From NCBI RefSeq assembly GCF_037126465.1, contig NC_088206.1, forward strand, positions 50,138,841 through 50,202,840: a stretch of 64,000 nucleotides of DNA, read 5' to 3'. Below, in pieces: positions 45,585-56,379 of this stretch; positions within the stretch are counted from its first letter, which is position 1; each line of letters opens with the position of its first letter. This stretch comes from Ornithodoros turicata. Lineage: Eukaryota > Arthropoda > Arachnida > Ixodida > Argasidae. Both the position numbers and the translations under genes were made by a program. Under the pieces are notes generated by a model. The model searched no databases, was not told the origin of the DNA, and saw only the letters and a program-made list of their open reading frames with translations.

Positions 45585-45628
45585 TATACATCACTGATAA
45601 CAATGTGGGACAATCCTTCGTATTGTAG

Positions 45629-45701
45629 ATGACTGCAAAACGGAAGATGATTCACAGATGGAGTGATAACAAGGATCCTCTGCTGAAGCCATTTGAGCAT
45701 G
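45629..45701 (+). CDS. MBD-gene copy B, coding exon 1 (start codon)
   Basis: Same borders as copy A exon 1: tattgtag/ATG and CATG/gtaggt. Encodes MTAKRKMIHRW and KDPLLKPFEHG. It lies only 45 bp from the rosa element end, so the transposon sits just upstream of the acceptor. Confidence 0.8.
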
Positions 45702-45805
45702 GTAGGTCAGAGATGAAATTTGAGAGCACAATTTCACATGTCCGTTTATGGTGTGACATCATGAGTAGATTTCATCATAGCATGAGTTCTGTTTCTGTTT
45801 GCTAG

Positions 45806-45891
45806 GTTTCAAAAGAGAAATTGTGCTGAGAAGTGACAGCGCATCAAAGAGAGCAGATGTTTATTATTATAGCCAGAAGGGCAACAAACTG
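45806..45891 (+). CDS. MBD-gene copy B, coding exon 2 (MBD core)
   Basis: Acceptor gctag/GTTTC, donor CTG/gtatgt. Encodes GFKREIVLRSDSASKRADVY, then YYSQKGNKL. YYY and KG.K are retained. The loop differs from A (SASKRA against SATRGR), and SQKGN replaces the more usual SPxGK, which might alter DNA binding. Confidence 0.83.
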
Positions 45892-46241
45892 GTATGTGTT
45901 TATTTTCTTGCGACTGCTTCTCATTGTGAAAATCGTATGTGCGCATTAGGTGCCAGAGTGTCAAATGTGACGGATGCCAAAGTGGCTTCTCTGAATGTTG
46001 CACAGAACTAGAAATTACTGGACATTCGCAATAAACTGCAAGACTTGCCTAAATGTGGAGAGGGAATGTGTACTGACGAACCTCTTTCATTTCCTAATCA
46101 AACTAAGGTGTAAAGAACCTGTTGTTTAGGAGCATGGTTATCTGAACGCAACGTAAAACAAATCAAGGCAAGGGGATGCTGAAATGAGTGGTACAGGGTA
46201 TCTGTTAAGGACAGAAATGAAGCTGACACCTGTGTGATGTG
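45892..46241 (+). other. Copy B intron, collinear with copy A, up to the hAT site
   Basis: Matches 13054-13400. Ends with gtgatgtg (46234-46241), the first copy of the hAT target duplication. Confidence 0.7.
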
Positions 46242-48645
46242 TAGAGACCGGATTTCCATGCAAACGCATATTTTTTCCTGAACATGGTTTACATTGGAGG
46301 CGACATGAAAGCACATTTCAGCCTTGTCCTAAACAATTTGCAGTATGTTTTAAGTGCATGGAAATGCATATTTCATACGTTGCTGCATATTTTGCATTTT
46401 TGCTGCATATTTCCCTGCTCGTCAGATATGACGTATCGATCTGAACCATATTTCACATTGCAAGCCGCCGATTAAACACTTGGCATCGTGCCGCCAGCTG
46501 TGATTCTCTGCGAGCGTCTACGCCACTCTGGCTGCGTCGAACGCAGCTTGTGCCCTCTCTGGCTGCCACAGAGAGTATGACGCGTTCTCTTCCCTGGCGC
46601 CTACCGTGCGTCTGCCGCTTTTACGTCGTTTCCTTATGATGCAGAGACCTAAGTCATCAATTTCATGCCTCTACAAGAGATGGACGACAGAGAATCCAGA
46701 ATTGTGCACCGACGGAAAGATATTATTCTGCAGGATTTGCGAGAGGAAGGTAAGAAAGGAGCGTGCATGGAACGTTCAACTATAGACGAGCAACACTTAA
46801 GTTTCATCCCTCGCTATATTTTTGCTTTAGGAATAGCAAGGCGACCTTCGGTCAGGCTGACCTTTCCGAAATAAACATATATCCCCCCTCATCCCTTGAT
46901 GTTTACAAGGCATGGGCTTTTGCATTGGGGAGTATTACGAGCGAGAATCTCTCGAGCAAATATGGGTAAATGGGGCTCGCTTTGCGACACAATGTACGTG
47001 CAAAGACGCTTATTAACGTTGCAACATCAAGGTCGTTCTTTAGTATTTACTTCACAGAAATTCATTGCCACGGCTGTTTATGTTTCCTAACTCAATTTTT
47101 CTTTTTTTCTGTCTCTTATAGGTCAATGCAGAGAGGAAGTTCCAAGTGGACCATCATGTGAGGGCACAGTGCCACATTTCTGAAAAGGCAAAGAGGAGCA
47201 GGACTTCACAACCCCTACTTGCCCACGCTGCGAGCTCTCGCCCTGAGTTTGACGAATTTTGTGCGGACCTCTCTGAAGCCTTTGTCGCGGCTAATATTTC
47301 GTGGTGCAAACCCGAAAACCCGACGCTAAGAAAATGACTTGAGAAGTATACTCACAGGAAGATACCAGCAGAGTCAACTCTCCGCAAGAATTACCTGCCT
47401 CTTTTGTATGAGAAAGCCGTGAACGAAATAAGGTCTTCTGTTGGAAACGGCCCGATGTGGGCTGCTGCAGATGAGACGACGGACACTTGCAGTCGCTACG
47501 TAGCGCATCTTGTTGTTGGAAAATTTGATGGAAATCAAAGGTTATCTGCTTGCGAGTTGAACACTTGAGAAAACAAACCACAGCACTGTAGCTAGATTCG
47601 TAAACGATGTTCTCAAGCTGCTCTGGCCAGATGGGGGCAGAGAGCTTTAGGATATTTTACACAGATGCAGCTGCGTACATGATAAAGGCTGTTGACACCC
47701 TGAAGGTTTTCTATCCAAACCTCGTGCACGTAAAGTGTTTGGCGCACGGCCTCAATCGCATGGCAGAGGAAGTTATGGGGCTCTACCCCCTCATCAACAA
47801 GATGGTGTCAGTCGTGAAGAAAATTTTTGTGAAGGCGCCAAGTCGAAGAGAAACATACCGAGCAATGATGCTAGACGTTCCCCTGCCCCCTGAACCTGTT
47901 GTCACAAGATGGGGCACCTGGTTGGAGGCAGTCGACTTCTATGCAACTCACTTGGACGACTTGAAGGACGTGGTGAACACGTTCAGTTCCGAGGGTAGCA
48001 GCGCTGTCAGAGAAGCACAAGCGCTCTTTGAAAACCCAGTGCTAGCTGTGGAGGTACAGTTTGTGAAAACGCACTTCGTCTTCCTTGCGCAAGCCATCCG
48101 GAAGCTTGAAACGGGAGGCCTCCTGGTCGTGGAATCCTTGGATGTGGTGAAAGGTGTACGCGAGGAGCTCGCAAAGATTACCAGTCCAGTCGGCGCAAAG
48201 GTTGTTAGAAAATTTGACGCTGTGCTACCGCACACCTACTTTCAGCCTTCAGGTATGCTCCACTCGCAACGTGGGACGTAGAGAGGTCATTTTCAAACTA
48301 TAAGAACATTTTTACTGACAGGCGCCAGAACTTCACTCCAGACAATATAGAACGGTATCTGGAGGCAAACATTTTCTTCAACAGTTCCAGTCATTGAAAC
48401 ACAGCCTTGTATTATTTTTTCTGAATATCTCGCTTTTCGTTATCTTTCATTGTAACCCCAACACATCTAGTTAAATAAAAAGGACATTTACATTTAGAAA
48501 CCACTCATCTCAGCGGCGGTATGTGAGATCGCTTCATATACGGCTCAAGTTCGTACCGCATATATGACACATTTTTACTGCATGGTTTAGTGCATAGTTG
48601 CATGCATATTTCATTACTTTTTAGCGCATATGAATCCATTGTCTA
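46242..48645 (+). mobile_element. hAT transposon, 2,404 bp, decayed
   Basis: Exact 8-bp duplications gtgatgtg at 46234-46241 and 48646-48653 flank ends tagagaccggatttccatgc and, reversed, tagacaatggattcatatgc. These are the 8-bp target duplication and short imperfect TIRs of hAT elements. A broken transposase lies inside on the plus strand. Copy A lacks it at the homologous position (about 13380-13400). Confidence 0.88.
46665..48399 (+). pseudogene. hAT-family transposase, broken
   Basis: A possible first exon (46665-46749, donor GAAG/gtaaga) leads to an acceptor at 47122 and KFQVDHHVRAQCHISEKAKR (BED-like remnant). Then come PMWAAADETTDTCSRYVAHL, FYTDAAAYMIKAVDTL, HVKCLAHGLNRMAEEV and TRWGTWLEAVDFYATHL, all typical of hAT cores. 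The dimerisation region DVERSFSNYKNIFTDRRQNF ends it. Breaks: TGA at 47335-47337, frameshifts near 47555 and 47640, and one near 48250. Similar proteins are often named CGGBP1-like in arthropods; that link is inference. Confidence 0.82.
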
Positions 48646-48653
48646 GTGATGTG

Positions 48654-49096
48654 CTCCGTAGGTGTACAAAAAAGATAATATATATTTGATTGCAAATTCA
48701 TGAGCCCTTACTACATCTATAAATAAGACTTTCTTTTTTCTTTTTCACTGACCTATGTCTAGGGTTCCATCTTTTCTCAGTTTCCATGGGGCAGGGGGGG
48801 GCAGGGCATAACGAGAGGCACCCTTTGGAGGACCTCCGAAAAACTGAAAATTTTCCAGAAGTTGACAACTCCAGTAAACGTCCCCAGATATTTGTCAGAT
48901 GGAAATTCTGCAAAATTGCGGTACCGTACCTACAACTTGTAGCAGTGTGGTCTGATTTCTAGTCTACACGTTTTTGAAGTTCTTGAAACACCCTTGAACT
49001 TAAGCAGTGGTTTTCTGCACAAACTTTGCATTGATACATAACTGTACAAACTTTTGAGATGTCTCATTTGTGTAAATATTTTATTTTTCAAAATAG
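48654..49096 (+). other. Copy B intron before MBD exon 3
   Basis: From about 48880 it is collinear with 16430-16628 of copy A (caacttgtagcagtgtggt). Between 48654 and 48880 nothing was recognised. Confidence 0.5.
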
Positions 49097-49124
49097 AGGT
49101 CTATGCCAGAAGTCTTCACTTACT
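49097..49124 (+). CDS. MBD-gene copy B, coding exon 3 (28-bp micro-exon)
   Basis: Acceptor aaatag/AGGTC, donor TTACT/gtgagt; encodes RSMPEVFTY. Followed by the same 79-bp mini-intron as copy A. Confidence 0.8.
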
Positions 49125-49203
49125 GTGAGTATTGTGGTAGTTGCCCTGCAAAGGTATTGTTTGCAAGTGTTTCAAGAATGCGCCCTTGGTCTGACATATG
49201 CAG

Positions 49204-49313
49204 TGCGGAAACATACCGGTATGGGGCTGACAGAAGTCAACTTCACTTTCTGCACATGTGCAATCTACTCTCCACCCTATGAAGTTGTAAGACAGGCAAA
49301 TCCCAGAAATACG
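49204..49313 (+). CDS. MBD-gene copy B, coding exon 4
   Basis: Acceptor atatgcag/TGCGG, donor AATACG/gtaaaa. Encodes LRKHTGMGLTEVNFTFCTCA, then YSPPYEVVRQANPRNT. The VNFTFCTC and PPYEVVRQA strings are identical to A; the loop before them diverges. Confidence 0.82.
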
Positions 49314-50139
49314 GTAAAAACAGCTGATATTCTGTCCTATGTACGGGTAGAGAAATTTGTTCATGAGTCATATAATAATTATCATAACTTGGCTATATAA
49401 TGAGCAAATATAGACAGTGTGCTTTAGTTTGATGCATTGATACAATTTTATGTTTAAGCAGTGAAAGGATCTGTGAAAGGTTAGTGTGGGAGGGCATCCT
49501 AATGTATGTATTCAGAAACCTTTGAATGCAAACATGCAACAAACTGAGTAATAATCTTCCATCTCTTGCACAAGCAGCTTTGAAGAACATGTGCCTTGAA
49601 CCACTGTAACAGTTGTACTATTTTTTTTATTCACAAGAGTTCGCAGAAGCTTACTTCCATTCAAAATTGGCAACTCCGACTTTCAAGGCTCTCTATAACA
49701 ACAATGATGTGTGTTCATGCTACAGAGATGATGGAAGTAAACTGTGTGCCACGCTGTAGTAATCATTAGTGGACACCTGATTGAAGAGCAGAAAATGTCT
49801 GCTTTATTGGGAGTATGGGTCATATTTTCTTAGAGATGACATTATCCTGTGTGTGACAAGGCATGCATTCTATATGACATATCATTGTGCACAATGTGCA
49901 TTACAAAAATTTGTGTCTTTTGCAGAAAAAGAGAAATACGTATATATATTTGTAGTGACCAATTGTTATTGCTCTGGGCGCTTTCACAGATGTCACATTG
50001 TCGATGATAGCATTTAAGACATTTTTGACACTTCAGGTAGCTCTTGACCCTTTCAACTGATGACAAGAAAACTGATGTGCAGTAAACTAGACACAAACAA
50101 CAAATGTGCAATATATACAGTACAATAAACTAGCCCCTG
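49314..50139 (+). other. Copy B intron, nothing firm
   Basis: The first about 70 bases match copy A. The rest is AT-rich without a recognised element. Confidence 0.35.
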
Positions 50140-50740
50140 TATTATTCGGCATACCTAAGGGATCAGTGCTAGGACCTCTACTTTTTCTTACGTGTATCAA
50201 TGATTTACTAAAATGGGTACCATCTTTCATACATCTGTTTGTGGACAACTGTGTATCTACAGTGAGATAAACTCCTCATCTGATACCAGTACACCCCAAT
50301 CCGATGCTGATGCATAGTGTTCTGTTCTGCACGATAGATGTCCTGTGGTGTAAAAGTTGGTCAGTGGAATTGAACATAAGTAATTGTACACACATGAAAG
50401 TTTACATAAAGATAAAGGTTGTGAAATATATTGTATTAACATGTCTGCCCTATAGTCAGTAAATTTATGCAGATACCTAAGGGGTCTATGTTGCTAACAA
50501 CATTGCATGGAAACGTGATGCAGAATTTATCTTCAGTACTGTTAATCTCACATTGGGCTACATATGGTGTAGCTACCAGACGGCACCTGTTGATGTAAAA
50601 CTCACTTTATATCAAGCGGTAATCTGCCCTAAATTAGAATATGCAGAGGCGGATTGGTATCCCACAGAAGTTAGGCATAAACAAACTATTGAATGTGTGG
50701 AGAATAGAGCCAGTCAATTTCTTTTTGGTAACTAATTCAT
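50140..50740 (+). pseudogene. CR1/Jockey-like LINE fragment
   Basis: Plus-strand pieces GIPKGSVLGPLLFLTCINDL (RT motif B), a degenerate FVDN in place of FADD near 50235, and later TAPVDVKLTLYQAVICPKLE with RASQFLFGN, typical of the RT thumb region. Stops separate the parts. Not related to the RNase H-bearing LINE here. Confidence 0.7.
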
Positions 50741-50951
50741 GCCACGCATGTCAGCAAAATAGTGTTAAATATTGGTTTGTGAGATATCCTCAGCACTTAA
50801 AAAACACCATGGAAGAACGCAAGTTCAGATGAATGCAAATAATTGTCTATTGTGCACAAAATTACTTGGTGTGAATCATCATAACCTACCCAATGAAGCA
50901 AAATTTCATGCAAGTGACATACAAAAGCATCAATGCCTTCTTTTGCTACAG

Positions 50952-51057
50952 GTCTCTGCAGACGTTATGATGAAAAAAACAACAGGCAAGCAGAGACAGC
51001 GCAAGGAGGCGAAAGAGGGATATGTAGATGATTCTGTCCTAAACTACGGAGACTTTG
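50952..51057 (+). CDS. MBD-gene copy B, coding exon 5 (basic linker)
   Basis: Acceptor ctacag/GTCTC, donor TTTG/gtacga. Encodes VSADVMMKKTT, GKQRQRKEAKE, VDDSVLNYGDF. The upstream flank also matches copy A from about 50865. Confidence 0.75.
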
Positions 51058-51153
51058 GTACGATAGTCACTGGAAGAAGTAAAATAGTTGCTATTTTTGA
51101 GTCTGTACAGTACAAACAACTCCGCAATCTTTCTTTTTTTCTTTTCTTCTTAG

Positions 51154-51248
51154 GAGCTTTTTTTAAGGAACAAAACGTGATCTGTGCACAACTAGCGGTA
51201 TCCGTATCTCGGGATCTGCCTCTGCTTGACTCACAAAGTTTGAAAGAT
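51154..51248 (+). CDS. MBD-gene copy B, coding exon 6
   Basis: Acceptor ttcttag/GAGC, donor AAAGAT/gtaagt. Encodes AFFKEQNVICAQLAVSVSRD, then LPLLDSQSLKD. One codon longer than A. Confidence 0.75.
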
Positions 51249-51345
51249 GTAAGTTTTCCTTTTCTGCATGTTGTCATGTTTCTGGGGCTGCATTTTGTTT
51301 GATCTTTGTAGTATAGCTCTCAGAGTGAACATCTTCATAATTCAG

Positions 51346-51449
51346 GCCCCAACTGGAATGGAGAACACAGACACAAGATGTACAGTTTTCGGAGGTGTGA
51401 CAGGTGAACGGCCTGGTTCTTCTCGAGACAAGAAGGCACCAAAACTTGT
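51346..51449 (+). CDS. MBD-gene copy B, coding exon 7
   Basis: Acceptor ttcag/GCCCC, donor CTTGT/gtgagc. Encodes APTGMENTDTRCTVFGGVTG, then ERPGSSRDKKAPKL. Nearly unchanged from A. Confidence 0.75.
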
Positions 51450-51520
51450 GTGAGCAGACCAACAGAAAAATTCGAGTTTTTTTAGATACAGAACAAAACC
51501 GCTCTAAATGGTCTTTGCAG

Positions 51521-51602
51521 GTCCAAAGACAAGGGGAGCAGGAAGAGAAAACTCCCTGGGAGCATGGAAGCAACTACATCAAAGGCAATTTTTCTTTAAT
51601 TT
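51521..51602 (+). CDS. MBD-gene copy B, coding exon 8 (KRKLPG motif)
   Basis: Acceptor ttgcag/GTCC. Encodes SKDKGSRKRKLPGSMEATTS and K, then AIFL and TAA if unspliced. As in A, an AAAG/gc junction at 51584 is the only visible way to continue. The basic RKRKLPG is conserved. Confidence 0.65.
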
Positions 51603-51845
51603 TCTTAGTAGTGGTGGTAGGGGGACTGCTTTCCGTAGTCTGCCACGCTTAGGCATGCAGCGTCACGACTCTCGCACTGAGGGGTCCCCACAGGGAACTG
51701 TGCCGACATTTGTCTTAAAGCATCTGGGGAAAACCCAAAGAAAACATCCAGAGAGCACAGCCGGCATCTGGATTTGAACCCAGGTCACGTCTCAGTCTCG
51801 GCGTGGAATTCCATCACGTTCCAATGCGTGGAATTTTCTTAGTGT
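51603..51845 (-). repeat. tRNA-derived SINE in copy B intron
   Basis: Counterpart of 26640-26860 with the same neighbours on both sides, so inserted before the duplication. Confidence 0.6.
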
Positions 51846-51849
51846 TGAA

Positions 51850-52008
51850 TAATTAAAAAAATAAATCTGTGTTAGTGCCGTGAAGCAATTGTGGCTATGA
51901 GCGGCATACAGGCATTGACATATGGAGAGAGGGCAGCAGGAAGGAGTGGAGAACAGGGTTTAGTATGCGTCCTGGGCTGACTTCAGGGGGATTTAGTGCT
52001 TAAGAGGG
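51850..52008 (+). repeat. SINE fragment specific to copy B
   Basis: The stretch from gtgttagtgccgtgaagc through gtcctgggctgacttcaggg is absent from A, where gttgaata runs straight into gagggtggct. A B-specific insertion of the same SINE family. Confidence 0.5.
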
Positions 52009-52251
52009 TGGCTTTTAAGTGTACCGGTCAAGTTGAGATGTTTGGGGCCTATTCACATAAAACAAAATCCACATGAGCACAATCTTGCAGCAAGTTGAAT
52101 CTCGGGGGAGAAAGTCTAGGATATTGAGACAAAGGCAATTGTATAGACTGTTCTGAAAAAATCCCCAGGTCAGTCTCCTGTGAGAGCAAATTTGTGATAA
52201 ACAGCATGGCTACCGTCAAATGGAAATTACTCTGTTATCTTGATCTTCCAG

Positions 52252-52310
52252 TGCCATGGAAGATGACCATACTGCGTACTGCTCAGAAGTCAGAACAGAT
52301 TACCGCAAAG
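52252..52310 (+). CDS. Possible exon of copy B, donor lost
   Basis: Acceptor ttccag/TGCC as in A. Frame AMEDDHTAYCSEVRT is preserved, but the donor of A (acag/gtaaaa) is acagattacc here. Either not an exon or inactive in B. Confidence 0.3.
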
Positions 52311-52401
52311 TAATGGAATGTGATTTCCCTTTAGTCAAATTAACAGTAAACTTTTGCAGCCTGTCGGGCTGTCATGTGGATGAAATTGCATACCATATGT
52401 C

Positions 52402-52862
52402 CTGTATTTACTCGCATATAAGAAGCACAATTTTTACTCCAAAACATTGCGCCATTGAGGGGGTGCGTTCAGTAAGCAGGGGAAAATCGGAACCTAACAC
52501 TCAAGGTATACACTTCACTCCCGTTTTATTCAGAGATATCCACGACAATCTCCCTGATATCGAACGTCACAATTCTCCCATATCAAATGGTCTGTCGTTA
52601 TATCAAGCATGGACGAAATACTCCTCGATATCCACTGTATTAGTCGTTCATCACCCTAGCGCCAGGTGCTCCATCTCATTGACTGCACAATAGGAGCGGC
52701 GGCGCGAGTGTGATATGCTGGCTGGCACTATGCGAGACGATCCGGCCATGCTACTAAAGTTGGGGAGCGTTTAATGTGCGAGGAACAAAAAGTACTAGCA
52801 TTTCGGTGCTCAAGTTTGCGTTTGTTCAATGCGAGATTGCGTCCAATATTGAGTAAATACAG
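52402..52862. mobile_element. MITE, 461 bp, specific to copy B
   Basis: Ends ctgtatttactcgcatataa and, reversed, ctgtatttactcaatattgg, with TA on the right. Copy A has the uninterrupted sequence near 27285-27300. Confidence 0.7.
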
Positions 52863-52899
52863 TATTTCATCTGTGCCCATCAAGTGCTGAACAGTGGTG

Positions 52900-53215
52900 A
52901 AACTGAACCCAAATTGAACAGCAGAAGAACAGTCACAATTAGAATGTGAGGTAACTTTTCTTTTGTTCGACTTGAGTTCCACTTCAGTTAGGAACTGAGG
53001 TCCCAACCTAGGACGATAGCAATGTCGGGGAGGAAAACATTGCTCCCGACAGAGTGTGTCAGAGATTTCTGGCACGTTAAAGAACCCCAAGTGGCCGAAA
53101 TTGTTCGCATTTCACCTAGCATCATATGCAGAATTTTTCAACACATGTATAGGCAGATGTAAACCTACTCCAAATTCTTTAGTATGTGACGTGGAGAAAC
53201 TGGAGGACATTATAT
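52900..53215. repeat. SINE-like repeat (AAGAACCCCAAGTGG type), B copy
   Basis: Counterpart of 27340-27625, including gttaaagaaccccaagtggc. Confidence 0.45.
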
Positions 53216-53221
53216 GAGGTC

Positions 53222-54230
53222 AAAAGTCAGTTATTCTCTTCTGAATTTTTTCTTCTCCCATAGACTTCGCCACGCTGTGACGTAAGCTTGACATTCCTCT
53301 GCGAGGAGGATTTAAGGTGGCTGTTGCGTGTGTGCTTCATATCAGGTTTGCGAGCCCGCAGTGGGGTAGCTGCTGCATGTATTGCATGGAATTGAAGTCG
53401 GAATAAAGTGTAGCTCAGTGAGCCGCACAGAATTGAAGTGAGAGGCACTTCCCTTCCATCCTTTTCGTGGAGCATTGGAAATGACATTTTGTTCGCTCTG
53501 AAGATGCATAACTCTTCTTCATTATTAACTATGATAAGCATTCCACATACAAGGTTAAGCTTGTAGTTTCTTATGTACAGATGCTTCAATAATTTCTCAA
53601 TAATCGATGCCCAAGTATAATTTTTAATGCTTGCCTGGTCTGCCTCTTTGCTGTAAAGTCTGCTGTGGCACCTGATAGGGGATTGGTGACACAACAGATT
53701 TCGCAACTACCGCATTTCGTTGCGTGACCACTCTCCAATCAGGTGCCACAGCAGACTTCACGGTGAAGAGGTAGACCCGACAAGTGTTAAAAATTGTGGT
53801 TGGGCATTGATTATTGAGAAATTATCAAGACGTTGGCACATATGAAACTATACAAGCTTGACCTTCTGTGTGGAACTCTTATTACGGTTGATAGCGAAGA
53901 AGAGTTATGTACCTTTGGAGTGAATAGAATGTAATTTCCAATCTTCCACAAAAAGGATGGAAGGAAAGTGTGAACATTGTTGTAAAGTCTACACCACTAG
54001 ATGCTGAGCTGATCAATGCACCAGGGCGATGCGCTTTCCCACGCTTTACTCCGGTTTCTATGCCAATGTGAGCTCATGAACAGTACGTGGGCAACAACCG
54101 GCTTCAACCTTCCTTGCATTATGAGCGGAGCCTTTGTAAGCGAGCACCTCCCTCACAGAGGAATGTCATGCTTACGTCACAGCAGGGTGAGGTCTATGGG
54201 AACAGGGGCAGTTCAGTGCAGAATAACACA
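53222..54230. repeat. Large inverted duplication (foldback) in copy B
   Basis: The left arm (53222-53704) is inverted as the right arm (about 53722-54220) around a 17-bp centre, for example ggtgccacagcagacttcac in the right arm. Copy A has only the left arm (27640-28140), so the second arm was gained in B. The coding-like phrase (N/S)EEELC(I/T)F is kept in both arms. Confidence 0.65.
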
Positions 54231-54956
54231 AAAGTTTACAATTTGTCAAAGAAAGCAGTTGAAAGCGAGGCATGGGAGGAGATAGCTAACTCCAGGTACT
54301 CAATGGTGCCTCAGGAGAATGCTAGAGGAAGTGAAAAAGGACATACCTATTATTAGGAGCAAGGCAGAAGTTTTAAAAGTGAAGGCGTTATGGAGCGCTA
54401 CAATTGTACATAAAATCGGCATAAGCACGGTTACCCACCATTATATGGTGAAGCTCACTGGGCAGCTTTCGAGGACATTATTCCAAAACACTTGCAGCAT
54501 CACACGCAGGTATCACTTCTTGGGCTGAGTACAGCATCCCCTGTTAAAGCGTAGATTGCTGGGATAGGTGGCACATGACTTCTCCACAGTGGCTTTTGAA
54601 GGACCTAGTGGGTAATGCAGGGCACGAGATAGAGAAGACAGTGTATATTTATGTTCTCTGTCTCGTGTTCTGTGTTACCTGCGCAAAGTCCCTCAAAAGC
54701 CACTGTTGAGTTGAGAACTCATTTGAGCATTATAGATACCTGCCTCGAAATCTGAGAAAGTTACACGATGATGCACTCAACAGTGATGCCGAGTTTTCTC
54801 TCCAGTATGCTTTATGCAGTTAGCCGAGGTCATAAGCACAATCTTGAAATTGAACTCTCGTGTGAGCTTGATCTCAAACGCCTTTATGCAAACGGGCCCA
54901 GATATACATCATGACACACATGTAACAAACTTTGATGAAAATTATTTCTTACTCAG
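54231..54956 (+). other. Copy B intron with one hairpin
   Basis: Holds an imperfect inverted repeat (54585-54640 against 54652-54708; cagtggcttttgaaggac mirrored by gtccctcaaaagccactg) and an open frame at 54190-54356 with no support. Confidence 0.5.
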
Positions 54957-56015
54957 GCAAAATCCAAGCAGCGGAGCTCATCCTCACAAGCTTTGAGGGT
55001 TGCTGGAGAAAGCGTTCCTAGAAAAGTACAGAAAGAAGGTCAGCGTTCCATTGTGAATTACATCAATGTATCACAGAAAAAAGGAAAGCAGAGGCAGGCA
55101 GAGGAACAAGATAAATATAGTACCATGACAACTGTTCCGCAGAAGGTGAAGCAACCAGAAGGAGAACAGCGTGATGGCAAAACAGAAGCAGCAAAACTAG
55201 ACTGTGGTGTAAATGCAGGCAATATGACCTTAAAACCAAAGGGGGCTTTGTCAAAGCCTGGAGGCATGACAGTAGGTGGGTGGGTGGACCTTCCGCCTTT
55301 TGAAAGTCAGCCTCGTGGAATACACAGTGTTTCTGCAGAATCAGTACATGATGGAGGCCAAGAAAGTGGAAGTGTCCGAGAACTGTTACAGATGAAGGGA
55401 CAGAAGAAGAAGCTAGCGCAGGAAAAGTGTCGTGCAGGAAAGTTATCGCGCAACAAGGAATTAAATCGTCACAAAGGTCATGGAAGAAAAACTTCTTTGC
55501 AAAAAGAGAGAAAGGCTTCCACAGAAACAGGACTTCAATCTGAGAAAAATGAAGATAATTCTTCAGTGACCATAAAAAAGAAAGGTCAAAGAAAGAAGCG
55601 AGAGAAGATAAAAGAGAGAGCAAGGGAACATGTACAGTTTAACAATGAGAATGTGTTGAAGAAGGAAGTATCAAGCATAGTAACAAAGCAGAGCAAGGAT
55701 TATTCTTCACCACTCTGTCCTTTGCAAGAAGGTTCATTGAAAAGGAACTTACACAAAAGAAGAACCTTAGAGGACTTTGGTTTTGCACATTCAAAAGAGC
55801 AAGAGAAGATGTTATCGTTTGTATCAGATGAGAATGATGAAGAGAACATGAAGAGCAGCTATATCTTGGATAAGCGTGCATCATCTGTAGTTAATAAAAA
55901 GGCAGTTGACCAGCCTGTGCGTATCAAAAGGGGTGTAAACAAAGGTATCAACGCTGTATCAAAGGTCACGTCGGGAGACGAGAGAGAAGCCAGAGCAGAT
56001 CCTTTTGTCAAACCT
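54957..56015 (+). CDS. MBD-gene copy B, long Lys/Ser-rich exon (353 codons)
   Basis: Acceptor ttactcag/GCAAAA, donor AAACCT/gtaagt, both in phase 0, so it inserts 353 residues without shifting frame. It starts AKSKQRSSSSQALRVAGESV and is hydrophilic and basic throughout, with short Lys/Arg clusters (KKKGQRKKREKIKERARE) and Gln/Glu stretches. Predicted disordered by composition; no domain recognised. The open length in AT-rich intronic surroundings is itself strong evidence of coding. No equivalent was found in copy A. Confidence 0.75.
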
Positions 56016-56379
56016 GTAAGTTGTACTGCAAAGTGAAAGTTTTCAACATTGATTAACCTGATGACAATTTCTACATACATATGTGTAATATGGGACACAA
56101 AGGTGTATGCTCCACATTCTCAACCTACCAGAAAACAGACTGGAATGGTTTGGATTAACGGTTGGCCCTGAACAAGTTTTATTTTTAGGATATGTAGACT
56201 GTCAAGAAGAAGCAGATACAGCTTTTCACTTGTTCTTTTTCTCAGCATGCAAACAAGGGGACAAAAGACTTTGCGCACTTGCGTCGATATTACAGTTGGA
56301 AAATACGGCAATCTTAAAAGAAAGCTACAAAAGCCATTGAGAATGATATGGTTCTGTCTTTGGGTTTGTTGAGGATGGA
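56016..56379 (+). other. Copy B intron, nothing firm
   Basis: A plus-strand 77-codon frame (56107-56340) lacks splice or homology support. Ends with the aggatgga target copy of the following MITE. Confidence 0.3.

Noticed and set aside
55063..55623. 186-codon minus-strand frame
   Set aside because: Antisense of the 353-codon Lys/Ser-rich exon; its Leu/Phe/Ser composition is the expected mirror of that exon.
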